DNA from: an uncultured Blautia sp. | GTDB taxonomy: Bacteria > Bacillota > Clostridia > Lachnospirales > Lachnospiraceae | Direction: 5' to 3' | Assembly (NCBI GenBank): GCA_934394545.1 | Contig: CAKRRG010000017.1 | Span: 1 to 44,176 of the forward strand | DNA: 44,176 nucleotides | Shown here: piece by piece, positions 34,393-42,428 of the stretch | How the letters are laid out: every line of letters starts with the position of its first letter | Position numbering within the stretch: position 1 is the first letter of the stretch | Notes under the pieces: generated by a model | Database searches by the model: none | What the model was told of the DNA's origin: nothing | What the model saw: only the letters and a program-made list of their open reading frames with translations | Made by a program: the position numbers and the translations under genes

Positions 34393-34439
34393 ATAGAGAA
34401 ATAAGTGTTTGGAATAATGAGGAGAAAGAGGAAGTAATT

Positions 34440-35831
34440 ATGAAACTTACAACGGTAAAAGAGATTTACAGAGAGCGGGAGAAATACCTGGACAAAGAGA
34501 TTACAGTAGGCGGCTGGGTACGAAGCGTTCGTGATTCCAAGACATTTGGGTTTGTAGTTCTTCATGATGGAACTTATTTTGAGACCCTTCAGATTGTATA
34601 TCATGATACTATGGATAATTTTGCTGAGATTTCCAAGCTGAATGTAGGCGCAGCAATTATTGTAAAAGGAACTCTGGTAGCTACTCCACAGGCGAAGCAG
34701 CCATTTGAGATCCAGGCCACAGAGATTTCAGTAGAGGGAGCTTCCGCACCAGATTATCCACTTCAGAAGAAGCGTCACAGTCTTGAGTATCTGAGAACAA
34801 TCACACATCTTCGTTCCAGAACAAATACATTCCAGGCTGTATTCCGTATACGTTCCCTTTGCGCATATGCAATCCATAAATTCTTTCAGGAGAGAGGCTT
34901 TGTATATGTACACACTCCACTGATTACAGGAAGTGACTGCGAGGGTGCAGGTGAGATGTTCCAGGTTACTACAATGGATCTGAATAATATCCCTACGGAT
35001 GATAAGGGAAATATTGATTATGCCCAGGATTTCTTTGGCAAAGAGACGAACCTGACAGTAAGTGGACAGTTGAATTGTGAGACTTTTGCACAGGCATTCC
35101 GTAATGTTTATACATTTGGACCGACCTTCCGCGCAGAGAATTCTAATACCACACGTCATGCAGCTGAGTTCTGGATGATTGAACCGGAGTGTGCATTTGC
35201 TGATCTTGAGGATAATATGAATCTTGCAGAGGCTATGCTGAAGTATGTGATCGGCTATGTGTTGGAGAATGCCCCAGAGGAGATGAATTTCTTCAATTCC
35301 TTCGTAGATAAGGGACTTCTGGACAGACTGAATCATGTTGTAAGCTCTGAATTTGGCCGTGTTACCTACACAGAGGCAATTGAGCTTCTTGAGAAGAATA
35401 ACGATAAATTTGATTATAAGGTCTCCTGGGGATGCGATTTGCAGACAGAGCATGAGCGCTATCTGACAGAACAGATTTTTAAGAAACCTATTTTTGTTAC
35501 AGATTATCCGAAGGAAATCAAAGCGTTCTACATGAAGGCTAATGAGGATGGAAAAACCGTTGCGGCTATGGATTGCCTGGTTCCTGGAATTGGTGAGATT
35601 ATCGGCGGAAGCCAGAGAGAGGATGACTACGGCAAGCTGAAAGCACGTATGAACGAGTTAGGACTGAATGAAGCAGATTATGACTTTTATCTTGATCTGC
35701 GTAAATATGGTTCTACACGCCATTCCGGATTTGGTCTGGGATTTGAGCGTTGTGTAATGTATCTTACCGGAATGGGCAACATCCGTGATGTAATTCCATT
35801 CCCAAGAACAGTTAACAACTGCGATTTATAA
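34440..35831 (+). CDS. asnS: Asparaginyl-tRNA synthetase
   Basis: A 463-residue class IIb enzyme charging tRNA-Asn. The N-terminal OB fold ([21 protein letters not shown]) binds the anticodon; the catalytic domain has motif 2 ([21 protein letters not shown] region) and motif 3 ([16 protein letters not shown] with FPR). The start is ATG 34440 with GAGGAAG upstream; the frame is open to 34341 but that would add residues not seen in the family and include the promoter. The SbcD-like gene follows after 14 bases. Confidence 0.95.
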   Translation: MKLTTVKEIYREREKYLDKEITVGGWVRSVRDSKTFGFVVLHDGTYFETLQIVYHDTMDNFAEISKLNVGAAIIVKGTLVATPQAKQPFEIQATEISVEGASAPDYPLQKKRHSLEYLRTITHLRSRTNTFQAVFRIRSLCAYAIHKFFQERGFVYVHTPLITGSDCEGAGEMFQVTTMDLNNIPTDDKGNIDYAQDFFGKETNLTVSGQLNCETFAQAFRNVYTFGPTFRAENSNTTRHAAEFWMIEPECAFADLEDNMNLAEAMLKYVIGYVLENAPEEMNFFNSFVDKGLLDRLNHVVSSEFGRVTYTEAIELLEKNNDKFDYKVSWGCDLQTEHERYLTEQIFKKPIFVTDYPKEIKAFYMKANEDGKTVAAMDCLVPGIGEIIGGSQREDDYGKLKARMNELGLNEADYDFYLDLRKYGSTRHSGFGLGFERCVMYLTGMGNIRDVIPFPRTVNNCDL

Positions 35832-35845
35832 AAAGAGGTAAAAGA

Positions 35846-36904
35846 ATGAGATTTATTCATCTTGCAGATGTACATCTTGGGGCAGTGCCGGATAGAGGCT
35901 GCCCGTGGAGTGAGAAGCGGGAGAATGAAATCTGGGAAACATTCCGCCGGGTTATTGCGGGCATCCGCGAGAATCCGGTGGATTTGTTATTTATAGCCGG
36001 AGATTTGTTCCACCGTCAGCCTCTTCCGGAAGAATTAAAAGCAGTCAATGACCTATTTGCTGAAATACCAGAAACCAGAGTATATCTGATGGCTGGTGAC
36101 AGTGATTATATGAATGCGGATTCTTTTTACAGAGGTTTTTCCTGGTCTGCCAATGTAACCTTTTTTTCAGAGGAAAAGGTTACCTGTGTAAAAGACCTGA
36201 AGTCTGATGTATATGTTTATGGGTTGAGCTATGAGCATCCACAGATAGAGACTCCGTTGTATGAAGGAGTTCGTCCTGTTTCACGAGAAGGAATACATAT
36301 TCTCATGGCTCATGGCGGAGAGGAAATACATTGTCCTATAAATGTTCCGGCTCTGGCTGGAGTTGGTTTTGATTATATTGCTCTTGGGCATTTCCAAACG
36401 CCCCAGAGTATTATCAGGGATACGGCTGCTTATAGTGGTGCGCCAGAACCTGTAAGTGGTAATGATTTCGGAGAACATGGTTATATTGAAGGAAGAATAG
36501 AAAATGGCCGGATAAGAACCAGATTTGTTCCATTTTCTATGCGGACATACAGACAGCTTCTTATTCCTGTAAATGAAGAAAGTACGCAGCTTTCTATAGA
36601 AGAAGTGCTGAAGGATGAAATATTTAGAAGAGGCGGCCTGAATATCTACCGGGTGATTCTTCAAGGGAAAAGAAAACCGGAATTGTTTTTGATTCCAGAG
36701 AAATTAAAAACCTTTGGGAACATTACAGAGGTACTGGATGAAACAAGGCCTGCTTACGATTTAGAGAATCTGCAGAATAAGTATGCAGGAACACTGATTG
36801 GTGAATACATCCGCTTTTTTCTGGAGAAAAACAGAAATACAGTGGAAGATAAAGCCTTGTATTATGGACTGCAGGCATTGCTGGAGACACGGCACTCCAG
36901 TTGA
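35846..36904 (+). CDS. SbcD/YhaO-like metallophosphoesterase with altered active site
   Basis: The 352 residues align with the Mre11/SbcD-type exonuclease subunit seen in clostridia (YhaO-like). The first motifs are kept: DVHLG (Asp8, His10), GDLFHR (Asp53) and AHGG (His156). The third motif, normally GNHD, reads GDSD (84-87), losing the metal-bridging Asn and the catalytic His. The last, normally GHxH, reads GHFQ (181-184), losing the second His. The C-terminal capping region is present. The next gene encodes an SbcC-like partner that is degenerate too. I infer loss of nuclease activity or a changed function. The frame is open and the gene well formed, so it is not a simple pseudogene. Confidence 0.8.
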   Translation: MRFIHLADVHLGAVPDRGCPWSEKRENEIWETFRRVIAGIRENPVDLLFIAGDLFHRQPLPEELKAVNDLFAEIPETRVYLMAGDSDYMNADSFYRGFSWSANVTFFSEEKVTCVKDLKSDVYVYGLSYEHPQIETPLYEGVRPVSREGIHILMAHGGEEIHCPINVPALAGVGFDYIALGHFQTPQSIIRDTAAYSGAPEPVSGNDFGEHGYIEGRIENGRIRTRFVPFSMRTYRQLLIPVNEESTQLSIEEVLKDEIFRRGGLNIYRVILQGKRKPELFLIPEKLKTFGNITEVLDETRPAYDLENLQNKYAGTLIGEYIRFFLEKNRNTVEDKALYYGLQALLETRHSS

Positions 36905-36973
36905 TGTATCATAATCAAAACGTAACAGAAAAGTATGTAAATGCGTGATATATGTGCGAGGGAACAATGTTAT

Positions 36974-38491
36974 ATGATTTTAAAACGCATATTAATAAAT
37001 AATTTTGGTGGACTTCGTAACAAAAACATAGAATTATCTTCTGGCGTAAATGTGATTTATGGAATGAACGAAACTGAAAAAAATATTGTGTTTATTTTTA
37101 TAAAAAGCATGTTTTTTGGAATGTCTGAAGAAGGGCAGAAAAGAAGCAGACTTTGTGAAAAAATAGGTACTGATACTTCTCAGGAAAAATGTGGGGGAGT
37201 CATATGGTTTCAAGATGAAGATAAAAGTTACCGTCTGACGCGTGAATTTGACGGGCAGACTCACAGTTGTGAATTGCTTTGTGAAGATAACGGTGCACTT
37301 GTGGATGGAGATAATGGCGCCCTTCAGGGCATTCTGAGCGGAATTGGTGAAGTCAGGTTTGACAATGTGGTAATGATGGAACCTCTTTATGGTCATTCCT
37401 CTGGGGAAATGGTGCGGGAGATTCAAGGTAAGCTTGCTGTTCTTGGAAAGAGCGGAGATGAACTGTTGGATCTTGGAAGAACCGACCAGATGCTGAAGAT
37501 GTGGAGAAAGGGATATCTTACCCAGAAGGAACGGGGGCGAAAGGGAATCTATAAAGAGCAGGAGAAGCTTGCGTTGAAACTGGAGAGCCTGGAGAAAGAA
37601 TTGGATGACCTTCGGGGGCAAAAGGGACAGGTAGTTCAGGAACAGGAGAAAATTTGTTCTGCTGCCGGGAAAGAAGAGGAAGCTGAGCTTGAGGAACAGC
37701 TTCAGTCCATTGAGAAAAAGAATCTTGGAATGGTAATCGCAGGCGTTCTTGCAGTAATTGTTGGAATTGTTGGGATTATTGGAAGATTCCAGCTAACAGA
37801 CGAAATGTCAAAAATGGGAATGAATGTATGTGTTCTTGCAGCAGTGGCGGCAGTAATTTATACCCTTACAGCAAGAAGAAAGCTTCGCATGGAGTTTGTA
37901 AAGCAAAAGAAAAGAAAGATTTATCTTCAATCTCAGCAGGAGAAATTAAAGTCTAGCAAATCGGATATTGACGAGATATACCATGAGAAGCTGACCGCTT
38001 TTACCAATTTACAAAGTGAATACCAAGAGTATCAGGCTGAGACTGCACTTCCAACTTGTGAAGATCTGGAAACGCAGGCACTGAATCTGGCTATGGATAC
38101 CATAGGAGAGCTTTCCAGAAGCATTTATTTGCAGAAAGGAAGAAAGATACGTGTACGGGCATCAAGAATCCTCAGAGAGCTTACAAATGGAAAATATAGG
38201 GAATTCTATAATGATGAAGGACAAAGTATAGAGCTGAGTATGGAAGCGGGTACGGTTCCGGCAGAAAACCTGGAAAAGGAAGAATTGGAAATGCTATATT
38301 TCGCTATCCGCATGGCAGCAAGTGAATTACTTATGGAGAAAAATTTTTTCCCCATCGTACTGGATAATATTTTTCATGGGAAAAATGAGAAATACCTTAC
38401 GGCAATTGCCAGATGGTTGAAAGAGCAACCACGTCAGGTGCTTCTTTTCACGGATAATAAAAGTGTTTTCGAAATAGAAGAAAAAATATAA
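36974..38491 (+). CDS. SbcC/YhaN-like ABC-ATPase-related protein with degenerate motifs
   Basis: A 505-residue protein with the overall order of YhaN/SbcC-like proteins: N-terminal ATPase lobe, coiled coil (about 180-250), two adjacent membrane helices (about 250-300), coiled coil, C-terminal lobe. Every ABC motif is altered. Walker A is GMNETEKN (30-37) instead of GxNxSGKS; the Q-loop segment reads VVMMEPL; the signature region reads ENLEKEELEMLYFAIRMA; Walker B is IVLDNIF with Asn for the second acid; the H-loop reads FTDNKS. ATP hydrolysis is unlikely. The start is ATG 36974, with GAGGGAA at 36958-36964; an in-frame ATG at 36941 has no site. Confidence 0.75.
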   Translation: MILKRILINNFGGLRNKNIELSSGVNVIYGMNETEKNIVFIFIKSMFFGMSEEGQKRSRLCEKIGTDTSQEKCGGVIWFQDEDKSYRLTREFDGQTHSCELLCEDNGALVDGDNGALQGILSGIGEVRFDNVVMMEPLYGHSSGEMVREIQGKLAVLGKSGDELLDLGRTDQMLKMWRKGYLTQKERGRKGIYKEQEKLALKLESLEKELDDLRGQKGQVVQEQEKICSAAGKEEEAELEEQLQSIEKKNLGMVIAGVLAVIVGIVGIIGRFQLTDEMSKMGMNVCVLAAVAAVIYTLTARRKLRMEFVKQKKRKIYLQSQQEKLKSSKSDIDEIYHEKLTAFTNLQSEYQEYQAETALPTCEDLETQALNLAMDTIGELSRSIYLQKGRKIRVRASRILRELTNGKYREFYNDEGQSIELSMEAGTVPAENLEKEELEMLYFAIRMAASELLMEKNFFPIVLDNIFHGKNEKYLTAIARWLKEQPRQVLLFTDNKSVFEIEEKI

Positions 38492-38514
38492 ATAATTCAG
38501 ACTTAAGATAAAAA

Positions 38515-38542
38515 GGGGCTGACACCAATATATGTCAGCCTC
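38515..38542. terminator. Terminator between convergent genes
   Basis: GGCTGACA (38517-38524) pairs with TGTCAGCC (38533-38540), extended by two more pairs, one of them G-T. On the minus strand CCTTTTTAT follows, so it mainly ends the dnaD-dnaC-prs operon and probably also the SbcC-like transcript. Confidence 0.8.
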
Positions 38543-38560
38543 AAATTAGTTTCAAATTAT

Positions 38561-39736
38561 TTATTTCTCATACTGAGCCATATAATTGGCCACGCAGCGC
38601 TTGATTCTGTCAACCGGGTTCAGCAGATGGCTTACAGACATATCATGATTCAGGGTATCAATTATTAAAGCAATATACTTGCTCATATCACAGGAAATGT
38701 AATATGGTTTTGCAAGAAGCTCTTCAGACTGGTATACCATGTTGGTAGTAAGAAGCTTGTCAAAAATACCTGCTGCATGTGCCTCGTCAAATTTCTTAAG
38801 ATTGTCTGTAAACAGTCCGAAGGTAGAGCACAGGTAAATTCTGCCCGCACCTCTTTCTTTCAGAAGGGAGGCTATCTTCAGAATTGTTTCACCGGAAGAA
38901 ATCATATCATCAATGAGAATCATATCCTTGCCTGCTACGTTTGGTCCAAGGAACTCGTACGCTGCAATGGGATGTCTGCCGCCTATATTCTTAGAGTAGT
39001 CAAGACGCTTATAATACATACCCATATCAACACCCAGGATATTCGCAAGGTAAATAGCACGGCTCATGCTGCCCTCATCCGGGCTGATGATCATGAAGTG
39101 CTCATTGTCAATATGAAGCCCCTGCTCATGGTTTAAAAGAGCCTTAATAAACTGGTAGGAAGGTTGAACTGTCTCAAATCCATGAAGAGGTGTGGCGTTC
39201 TGAATCTGAGGATCATGTGCATCAAAGGTGATGATATTTTCAACTCCCATATTGATCAGCTCATGAAGGGAAGTAGCACAGTCAAGAGATTCTCTTCCGA
39301 TACGTTTGCTCTGGCGGCCTTCGTACAGGTATGGCATGATTACATTCACACGGCGGGCTTTCCCACCAATCGCTGCAATTACACGCTTCAGATCCTGATA
39401 ATGATCGTCAGGAGACATCAGGTTGGTATATCTTCCAATGGGGTAAGAGATGTTATAATTACATACATCTACCAGAATGTAAACATCATCCCCTCTTACA
39501 GATTCCGTGATCACACATTTACCCTCTCCGGAACCAAAACGTGGGTTCTGAACCTTAATTGTATAGGAATCTCTCTTGTATCCTTCAAAGGCGAAAGAAT
39601 CTGATTCAGAATGCTCGCGCTCCTTACGCCACTTAACGAGCCATTCATCAACCTTCTGTCCAAGGCTCCTGCAGCTTTCCAAAGGAACTAATCCTAGTCT
39701 TCCAACGGGAAGTGTAGTCAATTCTTCTTGTGCCAT
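38561..39736 (-). CDS. Ribose-phosphate pyrophosphokinase-like protein, long form
   Basis: A 391-residue protein related to PRPP synthetase, which makes PRPP from ribose 5-phosphate and ATP. Recognisable parts are the loop YLYEGRQSKRIGRESLD, the His motif FDAHDPQIQN, SPDEGSMSRA and the PRPP-binding loop LIDDMISSGET. It is longer than standard Prs (about 315 residues), with an N-terminal extension and an extra beta segment (SGEGKCVITESVRGDDVYIL), and the loop residues differ from the usual DDMIDTAGT. It may be an enzyme or a regulatory PRPP-synthetase-like protein. Its AGGAGG lies within the last codons of the dnaC-like gene, 3 bases before which it would otherwise begin, so it is tightly coupled. 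Confidence 0.85.
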   Translation of the reverse strand: MAQEELTTLPVGRLGLVPLESCRSLGQKVDEWLVKWRKEREHSESDSFAFEGYKRDSYTIKVQNPRFGSGEGKCVITESVRGDDVYILVDVCNYNISYPIGRYTNLMSPDDHYQDLKRVIAAIGGKARRVNVIMPYLYEGRQSKRIGRESLDCATSLHELINMGVENIITFDAHDPQIQNATPLHGFETVQPSYQFIKALLNHEQGLHIDNEHFMIISPDEGSMSRAIYLANILGVDMGMYYKRLDYSKNIGGRHPIAAYEFLGPNVAGKDMILIDDMISSGETILKIASLLKERGAGRIYLCSTFGLFTDNLKKFDEAHAAGIFDKLLTTNMVYQSEELLAKPYYISCDMSKYIALIIDTLNHDMSVSHLLNPVDRIKRCVANYMAQYEK

Positions 39737-39739
39737 TTT

Positions 39740-40726
39740 TTAATTTCCTCCTAAAAATATTTTCTGAACACGGATATCCTTTCCAACAAGCTTGGTCATC
39801 TGATAATTGCTTGCAATACGGGAAAAGGTTCTCTCAGAATAAGTTGCTGAGAAATCTTCCAGTTTCAGGTTTGTGGAAATGATAGTAGATTTTTTGCGCA
39901 TGATCCGTTCATTGATACACAGGAAAAGCTGTGAAGATACAAAGCTGTTGGTAAGCTCTGTACCAAGATCATCAATGATCAGGAGATCACAGTCAAAAAT
40001 CGGTTCATCATCGGGAGCGTCACTCTTTCTGGAAAAAGCAGATCCCGCAAGAAAATCGAAAAGATCAAATGCGGAAAAGTAAAGTACGCAATGCGCACTG
40101 CCCAGAAGTTCATGAGCAATGCAATGGGAAAGAAAGGTCTTGCCAACGCCGGTATCACCGTAGAATAACAGATTCTGAAAAGAATCGTCGAAATTTGCCA
40201 CAAAATCTCTGGCAAGTCTGTAGGCACGGCGGGCAACCTCACGCTCCGTTTGTCCCATAGAATCATCTGTTATTGTATCAGAATAAAAGTCAAATGAAAA
40301 GTGGTCAAAGTTCTCTTTTTCAAGAATTTCTTTTAAATTTGACTGGGTATAGAGAAGTTCAATCTCTGCTTTCTTGAAACAGGAGCATTTCTGACTGCCA
40401 ATATAGCCGGTATCCTGACAAAGAGGGCAGGTGTAGCTCATTTCCAGATAGTCTGCCGGATAGCCGGAAGAGAGAAGAAGAGCAGTCCGCTCCTGGGAAA
40501 GCAAGGCAATGTCGTTGCGCAGATCATCGATGCCAGTCTCCTGCCGGCTGATCAAGGCACGTGCCTTGCGGGCACTTAATGTGGCTACTTCTTCGTCAAT
40601 TTCACGCAGCCGTGGGAGTTTCGCATAGGCTTCGGCCTGATGCTCTTCCTGGAGCCGGCGGTTCCGGGCCTGACGCCGATTGTATTCCCGCATTATGGTA
40701 TCATATTGGTAATTCTGTAAGGGCAT
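39740..40726 (-). CDS. DnaC/DnaI-like helicase loader ATPase
   Basis: A 328-residue AAA+ protein. The N-terminal part is a coiled region and a four-Cys zinc site (CPLCQDTGYIGSQKCSC near residue 115); the ATPase domain has Walker A YGDTGVGKTF, Walker B LLIIDDLGTE and an arginine-finger region near SERTFSR. It would load the replicative helicase onto DNA with DnaD. It lies between the dnaD-like gene (44 bases upstream) and the PRPP synthetase gene (3 bases downstream). Confidence 0.9.
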   Translation of the reverse strand: MPLQNYQYDTIMREYNRRQARNRRLQEEHQAEAYAKLPRLREIDEEVATLSARKARALISRQETGIDDLRNDIALLSQERTALLLSSGYPADYLEMSYTCPLCQDTGYIGSQKCSCFKKAEIELLYTQSNLKEILEKENFDHFSFDFYSDTITDDSMGQTEREVARRAYRLARDFVANFDDSFQNLLFYGDTGVGKTFLSHCIAHELLGSAHCVLYFSAFDLFDFLAGSAFSRKSDAPDDEPIFDCDLLIIDDLGTELTNSFVSSQLFLCINERIMRKKSTIISTNLKLEDFSATYSERTFSRIASNYQMTKLVGKDIRVQKIFLGGN

Positions 40727-40770
40727 GTAAACTTCTCCTTCCAGGTCGTAAAACGCGTAATAAAAATTGG

Positions 40771-41883
40771 TTAATTAGGTTTGTTAAGCAGGCGCTTCTC
40801 GTATTCAGCAAAATCATAGTCACGTTGGTGAAAATTGTTAAACCGGTTGGGCGCAGAAGACTTAGCTTGTGTCTGCTTCGTGGCAGCCCTCTCCTGCTTC
40901 CGCTTCTGATGCTGTGCATCCTGTAGACGAACATTCTCCAGTGTGCGGATATTCTTATCCCTCCATCGTTGGAGAATCTTATCCGTATATGGAAAACTTG
41001 GCTGTCCGGTCTGCAGAATTGTCCGGGAACAGGCTTCCTGGATCAGTTCCATAGAAAAACCGTAGTCCTTCATCCAGGTATTGATCAGGGAAATTTCTGC
41101 ATCAGAAGGATTGCGGTTCGTAATGCCCATAGCTTTCAGAACAGAAAAATATTCCTTGCTGTAGCGGGAGGTGGAATCCTTCGCCATTTCGACAGTGGTA
41201 ATTCCTTCTTCCTTCCAGGCCATGGCAACTGTTTCTATATAGCGAATGCTTCGATGGTCACGGCCTACGCAGTATTCGATCAGATAATCGATCAAATCTA
41301 CCGACATATGAAGCTCATCGTAGAAAAACAGAATCTTCCGTGTCTCTGTAGGGGTGAGAGTCTTACCCAGATACTGTTCAGCAATATAAAGAAGCTGGAT
41401 GATTTCTTCGTTCTGCTTCAGCTCCTTTATGCGGTCAGGAGTGAGAGGCTTGCTCTCAGAAAGGGGCTTTCCTGAAGACGTAGTAGTAAGCACGTCAGGG
41501 ATGGTTTGCACATTAGGGAGGTCATGTATATCAGGTGCCTCTTGCACACCAGGTAGAGCAGTAACCACAGACACATCAGGCATCTCTGGCGTATTCCACG
41601 GTGCTTCCAAAGTGATTCCAGTTAAGCTGGTTTCTTCAAATAAAAGAGAAATCAGTTTCTCATTCTCCCAGTATTTCAGCGCACGAAGAATATCTCCTTC
41701 TGTACAGAATAAGGAGTCAGCCATCTGAGAAAGTCCGAATGTCTGCTCCGGTCTGCCAAGCATACGGAGCAGATAAATATAAACTTTTACAAATTCGCCG
41801 TTGGCCTTTGGCATAAAGCGGTCAATAAATATATTGGATAAAATAGTGGTATCGTTAAGCCCTGTACTATGTAACCTGATCAT
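40771..41883 (-). CDS. DnaD domain replication initiation protein
   Basis: A 370-residue primosome protein: an N-terminal winged-helix domain (about 1-90, FVKVYIYLLRMLGRPEQTFGLSQMADSL), a Pro/Thr/Val-rich linker (about 100-140), then two DnaD/DnaB_2 helical domains (about 165-240 and 250-320), each with the YxxxxGxxx pattern ending in an aromatic-rich helix (IRYIETVAMAWKEEGI, YTDKILQRWRDKNI). A basic tail follows. It recruits the helicase loader encoded next. An extended -10 promoter and AAGGAG precede the ATG, and DnaA boxes lie further upstream. Confidence 0.9.
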   Translation of the reverse strand: MIRLHSTGLNDTTILSNIFIDRFMPKANGEFVKVYIYLLRMLGRPEQTFGLSQMADSLFCTEGDILRALKYWENEKLISLLFEETSLTGITLEAPWNTPEMPDVSVVTALPGVQEAPDIHDLPNVQTIPDVLTTTSSGKPLSESKPLTPDRIKELKQNEEIIQLLYIAEQYLGKTLTPTETRKILFFYDELHMSVDLIDYLIEYCVGRDHRSIRYIETVAMAWKEEGITTVEMAKDSTSRYSKEYFSVLKAMGITNRNPSDAEISLINTWMKDYGFSMELIQEACSRTILQTGQPSFPYTDKILQRWRDKNIRTLENVRLQDAQHQKRKQERAATKQTQAKSSAPNRFNNFHQRDYDFAEYEKRLLNKPN

Positions 41884-41942
41884 GAAAAGCTCCTTATCTG
41901 GGGAATGGAAATAAATATAAGAATCTCTATCTTATTCTTTGC

Positions 41943-41951
41943 ATTATAGCA
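41943..41951 (-). promoter_or_regulatory. Extended -10 promoter of the dnaD operon
   Basis: On the minus strand TGCTATAAT is a perfect -10 with the extended TGn. The matching -35 (TTCTAA at 17 bases) is weak. It lies about 60 bases before the dnaD-like ATG and about 60 bases from the nearest DnaA box. Confidence 0.65.
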
Positions 41952-42007
41952 CACCCCTCCTTAAATTAGAATAGGAGATTTTTGGGACAGGACTTTCCGG
42001 AAATGTG

Positions 42008-42259
42008 TGTGGATTACAATGTGGATAATGTGGATAATGTGGAAAGCAAGTTGCACATAATGTTTATGGGTAACCGGTAAAATAGGGAAAAATAAAGAAA
42101 AACTGTGATTTTTGTCGATTGGTGTCGTAGTATTATGTTAAGTGCTTTATACACAAAAGAATCCACATGAATCTGGCTGTGAAAATGTGCATAAGCATGT
42201 GGATAATGTGGATAACCTAAGAAATGCTTGAATTTACAAGCTTTTTCAGGTGTGGATAA
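42008..42259. promoter_or_regulatory. Cluster of DnaA boxes
   Basis: Perfect TGTGGATAA occurs at 42020, 42029, 42198, 42207 and 42251; TGTGCATAA at 42186 and TTATACACA at 42147 also fit the TTATNCACA consensus. Near matches are at 42008 and 42038. Two pairs are head-to-tail at exactly 9 bases. Between the groups is an A/T-rich stretch (about 42075-42115). The cluster fills the gap between the dnaD operon promoter and murC. Two more boxes lie inside murC (42748-42756, 42799-42807). No dnaA or dnaN is near, so it is more likely a DnaA-binding regulatory or titration cluster than oriC. Confidence 0.75.
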
Positions 42260-42314
42260 AATTTTTGAGAAAGTCAAGCGGATATTCCAGGTCCGCTTCG
42301 CTACGTAGCTCTAC

Positions 42315-42343
42315 ACCGAATAACTGCTTCGCAGCTATTCGGT
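42315..42343. repeat. Strong hairpin of unknown role
   Basis: ACCGAATA (42315-42322) pairs with TATTCGGT (42336-42343), and CTGC with GCAG inside, around a TTC loop with one mismatch. The preceding GCTTCGCTACGTAGC is also partly self-complementary. The segment is GC-richer than its surroundings and looks like a dispersed intergenic repeat or a structured RNA piece. Confidence 0.4.
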
Positions 42344-42359
42344 TAAATATAACGTAAAA

Positions 42360-42396
42360 CAGCAGCTGCCAGGCTGGTATAACCTGACAACTGCTG
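42360..42396 (-). terminator. Terminator of murC
   Basis: On the minus strand CAGCAGTTGTCAGG, a 9-base loop and CCTGGCAGCTGCTG form a 14-bp stem with two G-T pairs, followed by TTTTA. It lies 33 bases past the murC stop. Confidence 0.8.
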
Positions 42397-42428
42397 AAAT
42401 TCTAAGCTTGCTTATAGTAGATCAATGA

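Noticed and set aside
34300..34439. T-box leader before asnS
   Set aside because: The leader is short and lacks the T-box sequence and specifier stem; a plain promoter explains it.
34728..35453. Minus-strand open frame of 241 codons
   Set aside because: It is antisense to asnS, a certain gene, and has no recognisable domain.
36941..36973. Upstream start of the SbcC-like gene
   Set aside because: The ATG at 36974 has a good ribosome binding site and begins exactly at the family's N-terminus (MILKRILINNFGGL).
37034..37621. Minus-strand open frame of 195 codons
   Set aside because: Antisense to the SbcC-like gene, no supporting signals.
42008..42259. Chromosomal origin oriC
   Set aside because: The DnaA boxes fit, but dnaA, dnaN and rpmH are absent from the neighbourhood, so oriC is not claimed.
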